Positions 1 through 6,819 of a stretch of DNA of 64,000 nt are shown in pieces; positions within the stretch are counted from its first letter, which is position 1; every line of letters begins with the position of its first letter. Both the position numbers and the translations under genes were made by a program. Source of the DNA: Microbacterium sp. SLBN-154 (lineage in GTDB: Bacteria; Actinomycetota; Actinomycetes; Actinomycetales; Microbacteriaceae); assembly GCF_006715565.1 (NCBI RefSeq), contig NZ_VFNL01000001.1:2542001-2606000 (forward strand), in the 5' to 3' direction. A model generated the notes under the pieces. The model was not told where the DNA came from and did no database searches. It saw only the letters and a program-made list of their open reading frames with translations.

Positions 1-271
1 GGATGTCGGGTGATCCCCCGTCGACGGGGAACAGGGCGTCGTCGAAGATCCGCTGCACCAGCAGCGGCGGGATGACCGCGACACCGGCGCCCACGACGAC
101 GAGGATGCCCGTCAGCGTGATCCGTCCCAGGTACGGCCGGAAGAGGGCCACGACGCGACGGCCCAGGTTAGGGATCTTCGGTGCCTCGGCGTTCAGCCGC
201 CGCTGCGCCTCGATGTCGACCGGCCGGAAGCCGCCGGGAGCTCCCCCGCCGCCTCCCCCGCGCATACTCAC
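1..271 (-). CDS. ABC transporter permease/ATP-binding protein, N-terminal part (cut by window edge)
   Basis: Only the first 90 residues lie in the window; the gene continues past position 1. The protein starts with a Gly-rich segment (residues 5-13), then a basic amphipathic stretch with PNLGRRVVALFRPY and a first membrane helix at about residues 50-71, ending in PPLLVQRIFDDALFP. This matches the beginning of fused membrane-ATPase exporters (ABCB/MsbA-like), in which the first helix follows a short cytoplasmic segment. The ATPase domain is not visible, so substrate and direction cannot be judged. The start chosen is GTG at 271, because TAGGCT (279-284) lies 7 nt upstream, giving a leaderless start. 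The ATG two codons further in is the alternative. Confidence 0.75.
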   Translation of the reverse strand, partial: MSMRGGGGGGAPGGFRPVDIEAQRRLNAEAPKIPNLGRRVVALFRPYLGRITLTGILVVVGAGVAVIPPLLVQRIFDDALFPVDGGSPDI

Positions 272-278
272 CTTCGCC

Positions 279-284
279 AGCCTA
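279..284 (-). promoter_or_regulatory. -10 box of the ABC transporter gene (leaderless)
   Basis: TAGGCT read on the minus strand, 7 nt before the GTG at 271. The same hexamer and spacing recur before many genes in this window. Confidence 0.55.
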
Positions 285-309
285 CTGACGCCCACCCCCA
301 CCGGCTCGG

Positions 310-315
310 TAGGGT
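310..315 (+). promoter_or_regulatory. -10 box for the small acidic protein gene (leaderless)
   Basis: TAGGGT followed by 7 nt and the ATG at 323. No Shine-Dalgarno sequence fits in the gap, so a leaderless transcript is inferred. Confidence 0.6.
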
Positions 316-322
316 GTGACCT

Positions 323-532
323 ATGAGCGAGACCACTCCGGAACAGCCCGCCCGCGACGGGGAGGACCTCGCCGAGATCCGTGCAGAGATCGACGAGTTG
401 AAGGCCGTGCCGGAGGAGGAGCTGGTCTCCCCGACGCCCGCGGGGCTCCTGGCTGCCGAGCCCGAGCCCGAGCCCACCGACCCGATCGGGTCGGCGGACG
501 ACGACGACACCGAGCCGACCACCGCGCTCTGA
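323..532 (+). CDS. small acidic hypothetical protein (69 aa)
   Basis: I do not recognise this family. The 69-residue product begins MSETTPEQPARDG and is strongly acidic throughout, with a Glu/Pro run (EPEPEP, about residues 49-54) and an Asp run (DDDD, about 61-64). It has no membrane segment, no Cys and probably little fixed structure. The start is supported by TAGGGT 7 nt upstream. It is divergent from the ABC transporter gene, and the two -10 boxes lie about 25 nt apart. An inverted repeat beginning 21 nt after the stop probably ends the transcript. Codon use is like that of its neighbours, so it is likely a real gene. Confidence 0.6.
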   Translation: MSETTPEQPARDGEDLAEIRAEIDELKAVPEEELVSPTPAGLLAAEPEPEPTDPIGSADDDDTEPTTAL

Positions 533-552
533 CGAGCCGGGTCCGACGAATC

Positions 553-583
553 CGCCTCCGACGGGAATGCCCTGTCGGAGGCG
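553..583 (+). terminator. perfect 10-bp inverted repeat between the acidic ORF and the MFS gene
   Basis: CGCCTCCGAC (553-562) is repeated inverted as GTCGGAGGCG (574-583) around an 11-nt loop. There is no T-tract, so it may be an actinobacterial hairpin terminator. Its place 91 nt before the exporter start would also suit an operator. Confidence 0.45.
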
Positions 584-673
584 CCGGTTAGCCTCAGACA
601 GTCCTCGCGGATCTCGCGCGCGCGTGCGTCATCCGTGATCCTTCGCCTTGTTCCGCCCGCCCTGAGGAGCCCC

Positions 674-2191
674 GTGGCAGCCACCGACACCGTTCCCACC
701 GCCGGCGCCGTTCGCGACGCCGCGCCGCCCGCGATGCTCAGCCCGATCGAGAGCCGCATCATCTGGCTGCTGCTGGCCGCCGCGTTCGTCGCGATCCTGA
801 ACGAGACCACGATGGGCATCGCGATCCCGCGTCTCATCGTCGACCTCGGTATCACCGCCGTCGCCGCCCAATGGCTGACGACCGCCTTCATGCTGACGAT
901 GGCCGTCGTGATCCCCATCACGGGCTTCCTCCTGCGCCGATTCACGACCCGGCAGATGTTCATCGCCGCGATGAGCCTGTTCTCGCTCGGTACCCTGATC
1001 GCGTTCCTGTCACCCGGCTTCCCGATGCTCCTGGTCGCCCGCGTCGTGCAGGCGTCGGGAACGGCGATCATGATGCCGCTGCTCATGACGACGATCATGA
1101 ACGTCGTCCCGCCGCAGTCCCGCGGGCGCATGATGGGGCGGGTCAGCATCGTCATCTCCCTCGCTCCGGCCATCGGCCCGTCGCTGTCGGGCTTCCTCAT
1201 CGACACCGTCGGCTGGCGCTGGAACTTCGGTGTCGTCCTCCCGATCGCCCTGGTCGCCCTCGTCGTCGGCGCGATCTGGATCCGCAACCTCGGCGAGACC
1301 ACGCGCGCCCCGGTCGACGTGCTCTCGGTGATCCTCTCCGCCCTCGGCTTCGGCGGCCTGGTCTACGGACTGAGCCAGATCGGCGGTGCTGCGGCGGCAC
1401 ACGGCGGCACCGCCGCCGAGGAGGCGTCGGCGTCGGCCACCGCGACCGTCTCCCTCGTCGTGGCGTTCTCCGTCGGTGTGATCGCGCTTGCGCTCTTCGC
1501 GTGGCGGCAGATCCGGCTGCAGCGCACCGACGACGCCCTGCTCGACCTGCGGGTGTTCACCTTCCGCAACTTCAGCTTCGCCACCGGACACATGACGCTG
1601 CTCTCGGCGGCCTTCTTCGGCATCATCACCGTGCTGCCGCTCTACGCGCAGAACGTGGTCGGGCTCGACCCCTTCATGTCAGGCCTCATCGTCCTCCCGG
1701 GCGCTCTGGCGATGGGCCTGGCCGGGCCGATCGTGGGGCGCATCTACGACCGGTACGGCACCCGGGTGCTCCTCGTTCCCGGCACCGTGATCGCCGTCGG
1801 CATGCTGTGGGTCTTCACGACCTTCACCGCGACGACGCCGGTCTGGGCCATCGCCGCGGGGCAGACGGCCCTGTCGATCGGGCTCGCGCTGTCCTTCACG
1901 CCGCTCTTCACCGCGTCGCTGGCCTCCCTCGACCGCACGTACTACTCCTACGGCTCGGCCGTCGTCGGTACGGTGCAGCAGGTCGCCGGGGCTGCCGGCA
2001 TCGCGCTGTTCATCACGGTGATGTCCAGCGTCCAGTCCGCCGCCGAGGCGGCCGGGGCCGCCGACGCGGGCGCGCAGGGCGCTCATGCCGCGTTCCTCCT
2101 CGCAGCGATCGTGTCGCTGCCGTTGCTGTTCAGCGCGTTCCTCGTCCGCAAGCCCGCCGACGAAGGGCTCCCCCTCCCCGCGGCGCACTGA
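674..2191 (+). CDS. MFS transporter, DHA2 (EmrB/QacA) family drug exporter
   Basis: A 505-residue polytopic membrane protein, the usual length for 14-helix DHA2 proton antiporters that export drugs and other hydrophobic compounds. Visible features are a helix-rich N-terminal half starting at IIWLLLAAAFVAILNE, a loop GRMMGRVS between early helices, a motif C-like GPSLSGFLIDTVGWRW, and a second helix bundle ending LPLLFSAFLVRK. The start is GTG at 674, which has GAGGAG 5 nt upstream; more upstream codons in frame have no such signal. No local regulator gene (TetR or MarR) is adjacent, but the inverted repeat at 553-583 could be a binding site. Substrate cannot be predicted. Confidence 0.9.
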   Translation: MAATDTVPTAGAVRDAAPPAMLSPIESRIIWLLLAAAFVAILNETTMGIAIPRLIVDLGITAVAAQWLTTAFMLTMAVVIPITGFLLRRFTTRQMFIAAMSLFSLGTLIAFLSPGFPMLLVARVVQASGTAIMMPLLMTTIMNVVPPQSRGRMMGRVSIVISLAPAIGPSLSGFLIDTVGWRWNFGVVLPIALVALVVGAIWIRNLGETTRAPVDVLSVILSALGFGGLVYGLSQIGGAAAAHGGTAAEEASASATATVSLVVAFSVGVIALALFAWRQIRLQRTDDALLDLRVFTFRNFSFATGHMTLLSAAFFGIITVLPLYAQNVVGLDPFMSGLIVLPGALAMGLAGPIVGRIYDRYGTRVLLVPGTVIAVGMLWVFTTFTATTPVWAIAAGQTALSIGLALSFTPLFTASLASLDRTYYSYGSAVVGTVQQVAGAAGIALFITVMSSVQSAAEAAGAADAGAQGAHAAFLLAAIVSLPLLFSAFLVRKPADEGLPLPAAH

Positions 2192-2251
2192 GGCATAGCC
2201 GTCGCGGGGTCCGCGGGCAAGCCCGGGCCCCGGACGGCGGACCGGCCTAGC

Positions 2252-2266
2252 GTGGGGGCACCCCAC
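2252..2266 (+). promoter_or_regulatory. leader hairpin before the PfpI gene
   Basis: GTGGGG-GCA-CCCCAC sits directly after a possible -10 box (TAGCGT, 2248-2253) and 5 nt before the ribosome binding site GAAAGGAAG. It would form a tight 6-bp stem at the 5' end of the messenger. Confidence 0.4.
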
Positions 2267-2279
2267 GAAAGGAAGTGTC

Positions 2280-2828
2280 ATGGCCGAACTGAACGGCAAG
2301 ACCGTCGCGTTCCTCCTCACCGACGGTTACGAGGACAGCGAATTGACCAGTCCCTGGAAGGCGGTGACGGATGCCGGCGCCCAGGCGCACCTGGTCTCCC
2401 CCGCATCGGGAAGTGTGACCGGCAAGAAGGGGCACGAGCAGGCGGTCGACGTGGCGGTGACCGATGCCGACGCGGCGTCCTACGACGCCCTGGTGCTGCC
2501 CGGCGGCGTCGTCAACGCCGACCATCTGCGGATGGACGGGGCCTCGGTGGCCTTCGCCCGCGCCTTCTTCTCCCAGCACAAGCCGGTCGGCGTCATCTGC
2601 CACGGCGCCTGGATCCTGATCGAAGCCGGGGCGGTCGACGGCCGCACACTCACGAGCTACCCGAGCTTGAAGACGGATCTGACCAATGCCGGAGCCCGGT
2701 GGGTCGACGAGGAGGTCGTCGTCGACCAGGGATTGGTGTCGAGCCGGACGCCGGATGATCTGCCGGCCTTCAACGCCAAGGTGGTCGAGGAGATCGCCGA
2801 AGGGGCGCACGCCGGCCAGACGATCTGA
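2280..2828 (+). CDS. DJ-1/PfpI family protein (YhbO-like, class I glutamine amidotransferase fold)
   Basis: A 182-residue single-domain protein of the DJ-1/PfpI superfamily. The nucleophile elbow VICHGAW places the reactive cysteine at Cys107 with His108 next to it. Glu18 in TDGYEDSEL is the conserved acidic residue that tunes the cysteine, and LVLPGGVVN (about 71-79) is the conserved glycine turn. Bacterial relatives (YhbO, PfpI) act in stress resistance as deglycase- or protease-like enzymes; which activity applies here is not evident. The ribosome binding site is GAAAGGAAG 5 nt before ATG. It is transcribed alone and converges on the microprotein gene. Confidence 0.9.
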   Translation: MAELNGKTVAFLLTDGYEDSELTSPWKAVTDAGAQAHLVSPASGSVTGKKGHEQAVDVAVTDADAASYDALVLPGGVVNADHLRMDGASVAFARAFFSQHKPVGVICHGAWILIEAGAVDGRTLTSYPSLKTDLTNAGARWVDEEVVVDQGLVSSRTPDDLPAFNAKVVEEIAEGAHAGQTI

Positions 2829-2865
2829 CCCGCACCGCGGGGGTGGTGAGGCGGAGCCGGAACGA

Positions 2866-3009
2866 TCAGACGCCGCAGGCGCTGCCCCCGCAGCACGAGC
2901 CCGCAGCTGCGCCCGGCGCACCCAGGAGGTTCGCGCCCGGGACGAGGGGCTTGGCGTCCTCGTCGATCTGTGCAGCGGGGATCTGGGTGGCGGAGGGCTG
3001 AGTCGTCAT
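2866..3009 (-). CDS. 47-residue microprotein with C-terminal CCGG..CG tail
   Basis: A very short gene that I do not recognise by name. The product begins MTTQPSATQIPAAQIDED, continues through a Pro/Ala/Gly-rich middle, and ends in AGSCCGGSACGV, so all three cysteines (39, 40, 45) lie in the last nine residues. That arrangement suggests metal or thiol chemistry, or a modified peptide, but no maturation enzyme is adjacent. The start is supported by TAGCAT (3016-3021), 6 nt before ATG on the same strand. It lies 42 nt downstream of the Fpg/Nei stop and reads the same way, so read-through from that gene is possible. It is below usual gene-caller limits. Confidence 0.6.
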   Translation of the reverse strand: MTTQPSATQIPAAQIDEDAKPLVPGANLLGAPGAAAGSCCGGSACGV

Positions 3010-3015
3010 CCCTCC

Positions 3016-3021
3016 ATGCTA
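3016..3021 (-). promoter_or_regulatory. -10 box of the cysteine microprotein gene (leaderless)
   Basis: TAGCAT on the minus strand, then GGAGGG, then the ATG at 3009. The 6-nt gap matches the leaderless pattern; GGAGGG directly next to the ATG is too close to act as a normal ribosome binding site. Confidence 0.5.
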
Positions 3022-3051
3022 ATCCGATCCCCGCAGCGCGGACGAGCCGGC

Positions 3052-3900
3052 TCAGTCGACGGGGCCCTGGCACACCGGACAGTACTGGGCGGCGCCCTTC
3101 GACCCGGGCACGTCCTCGACGACGCCTCCGCAGACCGGGCAGGCCTCGCCCGTGCGTCCGTGCACTCTCATCGACGCGGCCTTGGCCTGTTTCAACCGCG
3201 GCAGCGGGATGCTGCGTCGTGCTCGTACCGCCTCGGAGAGCTCGTCGCGGATCGCCTCGAAAAGCACCTCTCTCTCGCCGTCGTCGAGGGCGGCCGCGTG
3301 CGTCGTCGGGGCGATCTTCGCGCGATGCAGGATCTCGTCGGAGTAGGCGTTGCCGATACCGGAGATGCTCTCCTGCTCCTGCAGAAGAGCCTTGAGCTGC
3401 TTGCGCCGACCGAGGGTGATCCGGTCGAAATCGGCCCGGGTGTAGGTCGGCGACATCGGGTCGGGTCCGAGCTTCTTCACCGCCGGCACGTCCTGGGGGT
3501 GATCCACGAGCGACAGGGCCAGCGAGAGCCATTCGCCGGCGTCGGTGAACTCCAGCGCGGTGTCGTCGTCGAGGTCGAGCGTGGCGATCACCGCGGCCGG
3601 AGGCGACGAGGCATCGGACGAGTCGACGGTCTCGTCGTCGCCCGTCTCCGCCTCGACGCGGTGACGGACCCACCCGGCGCGACCGAGGGTGACCACGAGA
3701 TCTCCCCGGTCGGTGTCGATGTCCAGATGCTTGCCGAAGCGCGTGACGCCGGTGATCGTCGCACCGACGAGCCCCTCGGCCGGGCGGTCCCGCGTCTTCC
3801 ACGCACGGAACTCACCCACGTCCACACCGATGATCCGGCGATGGGTCACGGCGTCGTCGAGGACGTCGGCGAGAACCTGGACTTCGGGCGACTCGGGCAT
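3052..3900 (-). CDS. Fpg/Nei family DNA glycosylase/AP lyase
   Basis: Base-excision repair enzyme of the MutM/Nei family, 282 residues. The N-terminus MPESPEV supplies the catalytic Pro2 and Glu3. Lys57 in RFGKHLD matches the conserved substrate-binding lysine. The helix-two-turn-helix region follows at about 150-215, with SISGIGNAYSDEIL, and a C-terminal zinc finger has two Cys pairs (CPVCGG and YCPVC). An acidic insert at about residues 83-95 separates the strands of the N-terminal domain. Whether the preferred substrate is 8-oxoguanine (Fpg) or oxidised pyrimidines (Nei) is not settled by sequence alone. AAAGGA lies 8 nt before the ATG. The microprotein gene follows on the same strand. Confidence 0.93.
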   Translation of the reverse strand: MPESPEVQVLADVLDDAVTHRRIIGVDVGEFRAWKTRDRPAEGLVGATITGVTRFGKHLDIDTDRGDLVVTLGRAGWVRHRVEAETGDDETVDSSDASSPPAAVIATLDLDDDTALEFTDAGEWLSLALSLVDHPQDVPAVKKLGPDPMSPTYTRADFDRITLGRRKQLKALLQEQESISGIGNAYSDEILHRAKIAPTTHAAALDDGEREVLFEAIRDELSEAVRARRSIPLPRLKQAKAASMRVHGRTGEACPVCGGVVEDVPGSKGAAQYCPVCQGPVD

Positions 3901-3945
3901 GCGGTCATCCTTTCATCGACGGCCGCGATGCGGCATCCGGCTGTC

Positions 3946-3951
3946 TACAAT
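3946..3951 (+). promoter_or_regulatory. -10 box for the Cys/Trp-rich protein gene (leaderless)
   Basis: TACAAT, then CTCGGG, then the ATG at 3958. This is close to the ideal actinobacterial -10 and fixes the start codon in an otherwise long open frame. Confidence 0.65.
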
Positions 3952-3957
3952 CTCGGG

Positions 3958-4320
3958 ATGGCGACCGCGACGATCTGGTGTCGGAGCAGACGCGCCGGCG
4001 CGGTGTGCACCCGCCCCGCCGGCCACCCGGGCCTCCACAACCGCGTCGGCACCGGAAAGATGTGGTCCGACACGGAGGCTGGTCCCCCGTGGTGCGAAGG
4101 AAGCGGCACGGGGACGTCGGCCGCCCCTTCGCTGCCCGGCGGGTTCCCGAACGGTCGGGCCGTGTGCCCGGTCTGCTGGGGTTTCGTCGCGCTCGAGGGT
4201 GGTGGGCTCGGGGGCCACGACGCGTTCACAGGGCCCGCCGACGAACGGGAAGCCGCGGACCGCGCCGCGTGGTTCAACACGTACGGCTGGTTCGACGGCG
4301 CTGCGGCACCGTCGCCCTAG
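3958..4320 (+). CDS. hypothetical Cys/His-containing protein (120 aa), possible zinc-ribbon
   Basis: The 120-residue product carries Cys8, Cys17, His23, His27, Cys46 and a CPVCW pair (Cys70, Cys73). The spacing could make two metal-binding knuckles. The middle reads LPGGFPNGRAVCPVCWGF and the tail is Trp- and Asp-rich (AAWFNTYGWFDG). I cannot assign a family; the CxxC pair suggests a zinc ribbon that binds nucleic acid or protein. The frame is open far upstream, but the TACAAT box 6 nt before this ATG marks the start. It is divergent from the Nei gene and overlaps the convergent gene on its right by 4 nt. Confidence 0.65.
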   Translation: MATATIWCRSRRAGAVCTRPAGHPGLHNRVGTGKMWSDTEAGPPWCEGSGTGTSAAPSLPGGFPNGRAVCPVCWGFVALEGGGLGGHDAFTGPADEREAADRAAWFNTYGWFDGAAAPSP

Positions 4321-4646
4321 AACTCCTCGCCCCAGTTCAGCCCCTCACCCGAATCGGGGGCGACCCGCATCACGGGTCGCTGCTCCCTCGTCAGAGAGTG
4401 CAGCTGCGCCACCACGTCGGGAGCCGAGAGCTCGGCGCCCGACAGCGGGGCGTCCTTCACCACGATCTGGCTTGCCGGCCCCACCAGGAACGTCGCCCCG
4501 ACCGTGGAGCCGTCGGGCTCACGGACCGGGATCTCGACGATGTGCGCGGCGTGGGCGGCGCCCAGGGATTCGCTGTATTCGAGGAGAGCCGTCGCGAGGT
4601 CATCCCCCGTCAGGAACTCACTCCCGGCGTAGACGATGACTTTCAT
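4317..4646 (-). CDS. hypothetical protein (109 aa)
   Basis: An unrecognised 109-residue soluble protein that begins MKVIVYAGSEFLTGDDLATA and ends GLNWGEEF. It looks like a small alpha/beta domain, with a strand MKVIVYAG, a helix ATALLEYSESLG, and later hydrophobic strands (GATFLVGPASQIVVK). No catalytic motif is visible. It converges on the neighbouring Cys/Trp-rich gene with a 4-nt overlap of stop codons. No clear ribosome binding site is present; TAGACAT lies just upstream and may belong to the promoter. Confidence 0.6.
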   Translation of the reverse strand: MKVIVYAGSEFLTGDDLATALLEYSESLGAAHAAHIVEIPVREPDGSTVGATFLVGPASQIVVKDAPLSGAELSAPDVVAQLHSLTREQRPVMRVAPDSGEGLNWGEEF

Positions 4647-4738
4647 GCCTCATGTCTACTCCGGCGACACGACCGAAGGGGGCCCCCTTGCCAACCCGGC
4701 GCCGGCGCGGTAGACGTGCCGGTCCAGGGTCCCGAGGC

Positions 4739-4966
4739 TCAGACGCCGGGGTCGATGTCCTGCTCGGGATCGACGCTCTGACCGGTCGGCGTGCGGAAGT
4801 GCGTGGGCAGCAGCGGCGGCTCTCCGCTCTCGGACGCACTGCCGTCGTCCGGCTCGATGAAGACATCCGGTTCCGACTCATCGCCGCGCGAGTGGTTCTC
4901 GCGCTGGAACGGACGATCATCGTCACGGCGCGGAGGGAGGGGCAGGAACGGATCAGCCATGGACAT
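4739..4966 (-). CDS. small hypothetical hydrophilic protein (75 aa)
   Basis: A 75-residue charged and proline-rich product (MSMADPFLPLPPRRDDDRPF) with no hydrophobic segment, no Cys and an acidic second half, and probably largely unstructured. CACACT lies 6 nt before the first ATG, a weaker form of the leaderless signal seen elsewhere; a second ATG two codons in is the alternative start. It is divergent from the PPOX-family gene. No function can be proposed. Confidence 0.5.
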   Translation of the reverse strand: MSMADPFLPLPPRRDDDRPFQRENHSRGDESEPDVFIEPDDGSASESGEPPLLPTHFRTPTGQSVDPEQDIDPGV

Positions 4967-5051
4967 GAGCCGAGTGTGCCAGCCGGGCGTCGTCGCCGGG
5001 TGGGATCCCGCTGGGAATCGCTGATCCCGCCCTGACCCCCTGCGCAGGAGG

Positions 5052-5057
5052 TAGCGT
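5052..5057 (+). promoter_or_regulatory. -10 box that fixes the PPOX-family start codon
   Basis: TAGCGT lies 7 nt before the ATG at 5065. The upstream GTG at 5056 overlaps this box and so could not be translated from the same transcript. Confidence 0.6.
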
Positions 5058-5064
5058 GCCGAGA

Positions 5065-5457
5065 ATGGCCTCCGATGAACTGATCGCCCTCGCGGCCGAG
5101 GAATTCGTCTCGCTCACGACCTTCCGACGCAACGGCGTCGGAGTGCCGACGACCGTCTGGGTCGCCCGCGACGGGGACCGGCTCGTGGTCACCACGGGAG
5201 CAGACAGCGGAAAAGTGAAGCGGATCCGCAACAACCCCGCCGTGACGCTGCGCCCGAGCGATCGCGCCGGCAGAGTCGCCGCCGGCGCGGCTGTCGTCTC
5301 CGCGACCGCGACGATCCAGCACGATCTGGAGGAGATCGAACGATGCACCGCGCTCTTCCACGCGAAGTACGGTCTTCAGGCGCGCATGATCCTCGGGCTC
5401 GGGCGGGTGCTCAGTCGTGATCGGACGAGACGCGTCATGCTGCACCTCGACGGCTGA
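5065..5457 (+). CDS. PPOX-class F420-dependent oxidoreductase-like protein
   Basis: A 130-residue protein with the split-barrel flavin/deazaflavin-binding fold of the pyridoxamine-phosphate-oxidase superfamily. The pattern FVSLTTFRRNGVGVPTTVWV, then DRLVVTTGADSGKVKRIRNN and PAVTLRPSDRAG, is typical of actinobacterial PPOX-class proteins that use F420 or flavin to reduce small organics or biliverdin. Length and single-domain form agree with the family. The substrate is unknown. ATG at 5065 is preferred over GTG at 5056 because of the -10 box. The stop lies 11 nt from the convergent hydrolase-like gene. Confidence 0.85.
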   Translation: MASDELIALAAEEFVSLTTFRRNGVGVPTTVWVARDGDRLVVTTGADSGKVKRIRNNPAVTLRPSDRAGRVAAGAAVVSATATIQHDLEEIERCTALFHAKYGLQARMILGLGRVLSRDRTRRVMLHLDG

Positions 5458-5468
5458 ATCACCGCGGA

Positions 5469-6032
5469 TCAGTCCCAGTCGAGGTACTCCTCGATGAACA
5501 GCGCCGTCTCGATCGGATGCGACATCGGGAAGAGGTGATCGCCCGAGACCGTGCGCACGGTCGCGCGGTCGGCAGCCGACGCCTGGAGACGCTCCCCGTT
5601 CGTCGGCGGGGTCACCGCGTCATCCGTCCCCTGGATGATCAGGATCGGGATGCCCGGCGCGAGCGGAAGATCGGTGTCCTCCGCGCCGAGGAGCAGCAGA
5701 CCGTCGACCCGCGTCGTGTGCTCGGCCGCGACCGCCCGCGCGACCGTGCCACCCGGGCCGTGTCCACCGACCCAGGTGTCGTCGAGGCCGACGTGGTCGA
5801 GGACGGCCATGACATCCGCGACACGCTCGGCGACGGTGGCATCGCTCCCGGCGGGCTCGTCGATGCGGATGACGCGGAACCCGGCCTCTTCGGCGAGATA
5901 GTGCGCGATGGCGCCCAGCGCGTCGCCTTCGAGGCTGTGCTCGGGGATGAGGACGAGCGAGACCGGTCCTTCGCCCTCGTCGATGAACGGGATGACGCGG
6001 GCGTCGCGCGTGACGTTCTGCAGGTCGGGCAT
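5469..6032 (-). CDS. alpha/beta-hydrolase fold protein lacking the nucleophilic serine
   Basis: A 187-residue compact alpha/beta-hydrolase fold. The strand-turn-helix that normally carries the nucleophile reads GGHGPGG, with Gly92 where the family has Ser (GHSxGG). The acid (TDDAVTPP) and the histidine (SGDHLFPMSHP) of the triad are still present. The protein is therefore either catalytically dead, a cofactor-free oxygenase or perhydrolase-like variant, or a sensor; I cannot choose. The start MPDLQN has AGAGGA 5 nt upstream. It reads in the same direction as the sigma and anti-sigma genes, 73 nt downstream of the latter, so co-transcription is plausible. Confidence 0.8.
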   Translation of the reverse strand: MPDLQNVTRDARVIPFIDEGEGPVSLVLIPEHSLEGDALGAIAHYLAEEAGFRVIRIDEPAGSDATVAERVADVMAVLDHVGLDDTWVGGHGPGGTVARAVAAEHTTRVDGLLLLGAEDTDLPLAPGIPILIIQGTDDAVTPPTNGERLQASAADRATVRTVSGDHLFPMSHPIETALFIEEYLDWD

Positions 6033-6105
6033 CGGGATCCTCTCGAGTCGGTGCGGCGGGCGCTCGGCGCCGGGCAATGCCTCGAGGAGCCTACCCGGTG
6101 GCGCT

Positions 6106-6819
6106 TCAGGCCTCGGGCAGGTCCGCCTGCGCGAGGATCGATCGATCCTCCGAGCGGACCTCGAGACGCACCGCCTCGGTGCGCATCACCGCGGCGTTCA
6201 AGCGACACTCGATCGGCACCTCCGAGCCCAGCATCGCTCCCGCGGAGTACTCCACGCCGGACTCGTCGATCAGGACGACCTCGTAGGTCGCGCCGACGTC
6301 GAGCCCCGTGGCTTCGACGACCGTCTCGGTGCCCCACGTGTGGGCCACGAGGTCAGCCTCGATCCCGACACCGTCGGGCACACCGTTCAGATCGACCGGT
6401 TCGATCGCCCCGAGCGTGCCGGGCGGCCCCGAGGGCGTCGTGACGGCCGGGTCGGGCCAGGACACGCCGATGGCCACGCCGGCGGCCAGGCACGCAGCGG
6501 CCACGAGCGGAGCGATCCACCGGCGCGGACCACGTGCGGGCGTCGCTGGGGCCGTCCCCACCGTGGCGCGGGACACCGCCTCCGCGTCGACGGCCCGGAG
6601 GATGCGGTCGCCGAGCGCATCGGCATCGCGGGGCGGGATCCAGGTGACATCGCCCTCGCGGAGCCGACCGGACAGCGCCGCCAGCTCGCGGAACTCGTCC
6701 TCGACGTCGGGGCGGCGTCGACGCAGCGCCTCCCACTCCGCGGCTTCGCTCGCCGTCAGCTCGCCGGCCAGCGCTGCGGCCATCAGTTCGGCGATGCGGT
6801 CATCGGGGGTGCGCATCAT
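6106..6819 (-). CDS. membrane anti-sigma factor (RskA-like)
   Basis: A 237-residue anti-sigma factor. The cytoplasmic N-terminal segment (about 1-95), containing LMAAALAGELTASEAAEWEA, resembles the sigma-binding anti-sigma domain, but without the His-x3-Cys-x2-Cys zinc motif. One membrane helix follows at about 105-125, and then an extracytoplasmic RskA-type beta domain with GTETVVEATGLDVGATYEVVL. Its ATG overlaps the TGA of the sigma gene (ATGA), the standard coupling of such pairs. It probably holds the ECF sigma at the membrane until proteolysis releases it; the signal is unknown. Confidence 0.88.
   Translation of the reverse strand: MMRTPDDRIAELMAAALAGELTASEAAEWEALRRRRPDVEDEFRELAALSGRLREGDVTWIPPRDADALGDRILRAVDAEAVSRATVGTAPATPARGPRRWIAPLVAAACLAAGVAIGVSWPDPAVTTPSGPPGTLGAIEPVDLNGVPDGVGIEADLVAHTWGTETVVEATGLDVGATYEVVLIDESGVEYSAGAMLGSEVPIECRLNAAVMRTEAVRLEVRSEDRSILAQADLPEA

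Noticed and set aside
2686..3957. An upstream in-frame extension of the Cys/Trp-rich gene (to 544 codons)
   Set aside because: It runs antisense through the Nei glycosylase gene. The TACAAT box and ATG at 3958 give a coherent short gene instead.
4676..4689. A 14-bp perfect palindrome AAGGGGGCCCCCTT
   Set aside because: It lies between two small genes on the same strand. Homopolymeric G/C palindromes are easily formed in DNA of this composition, there is no T-tract, and no second copy was seen.
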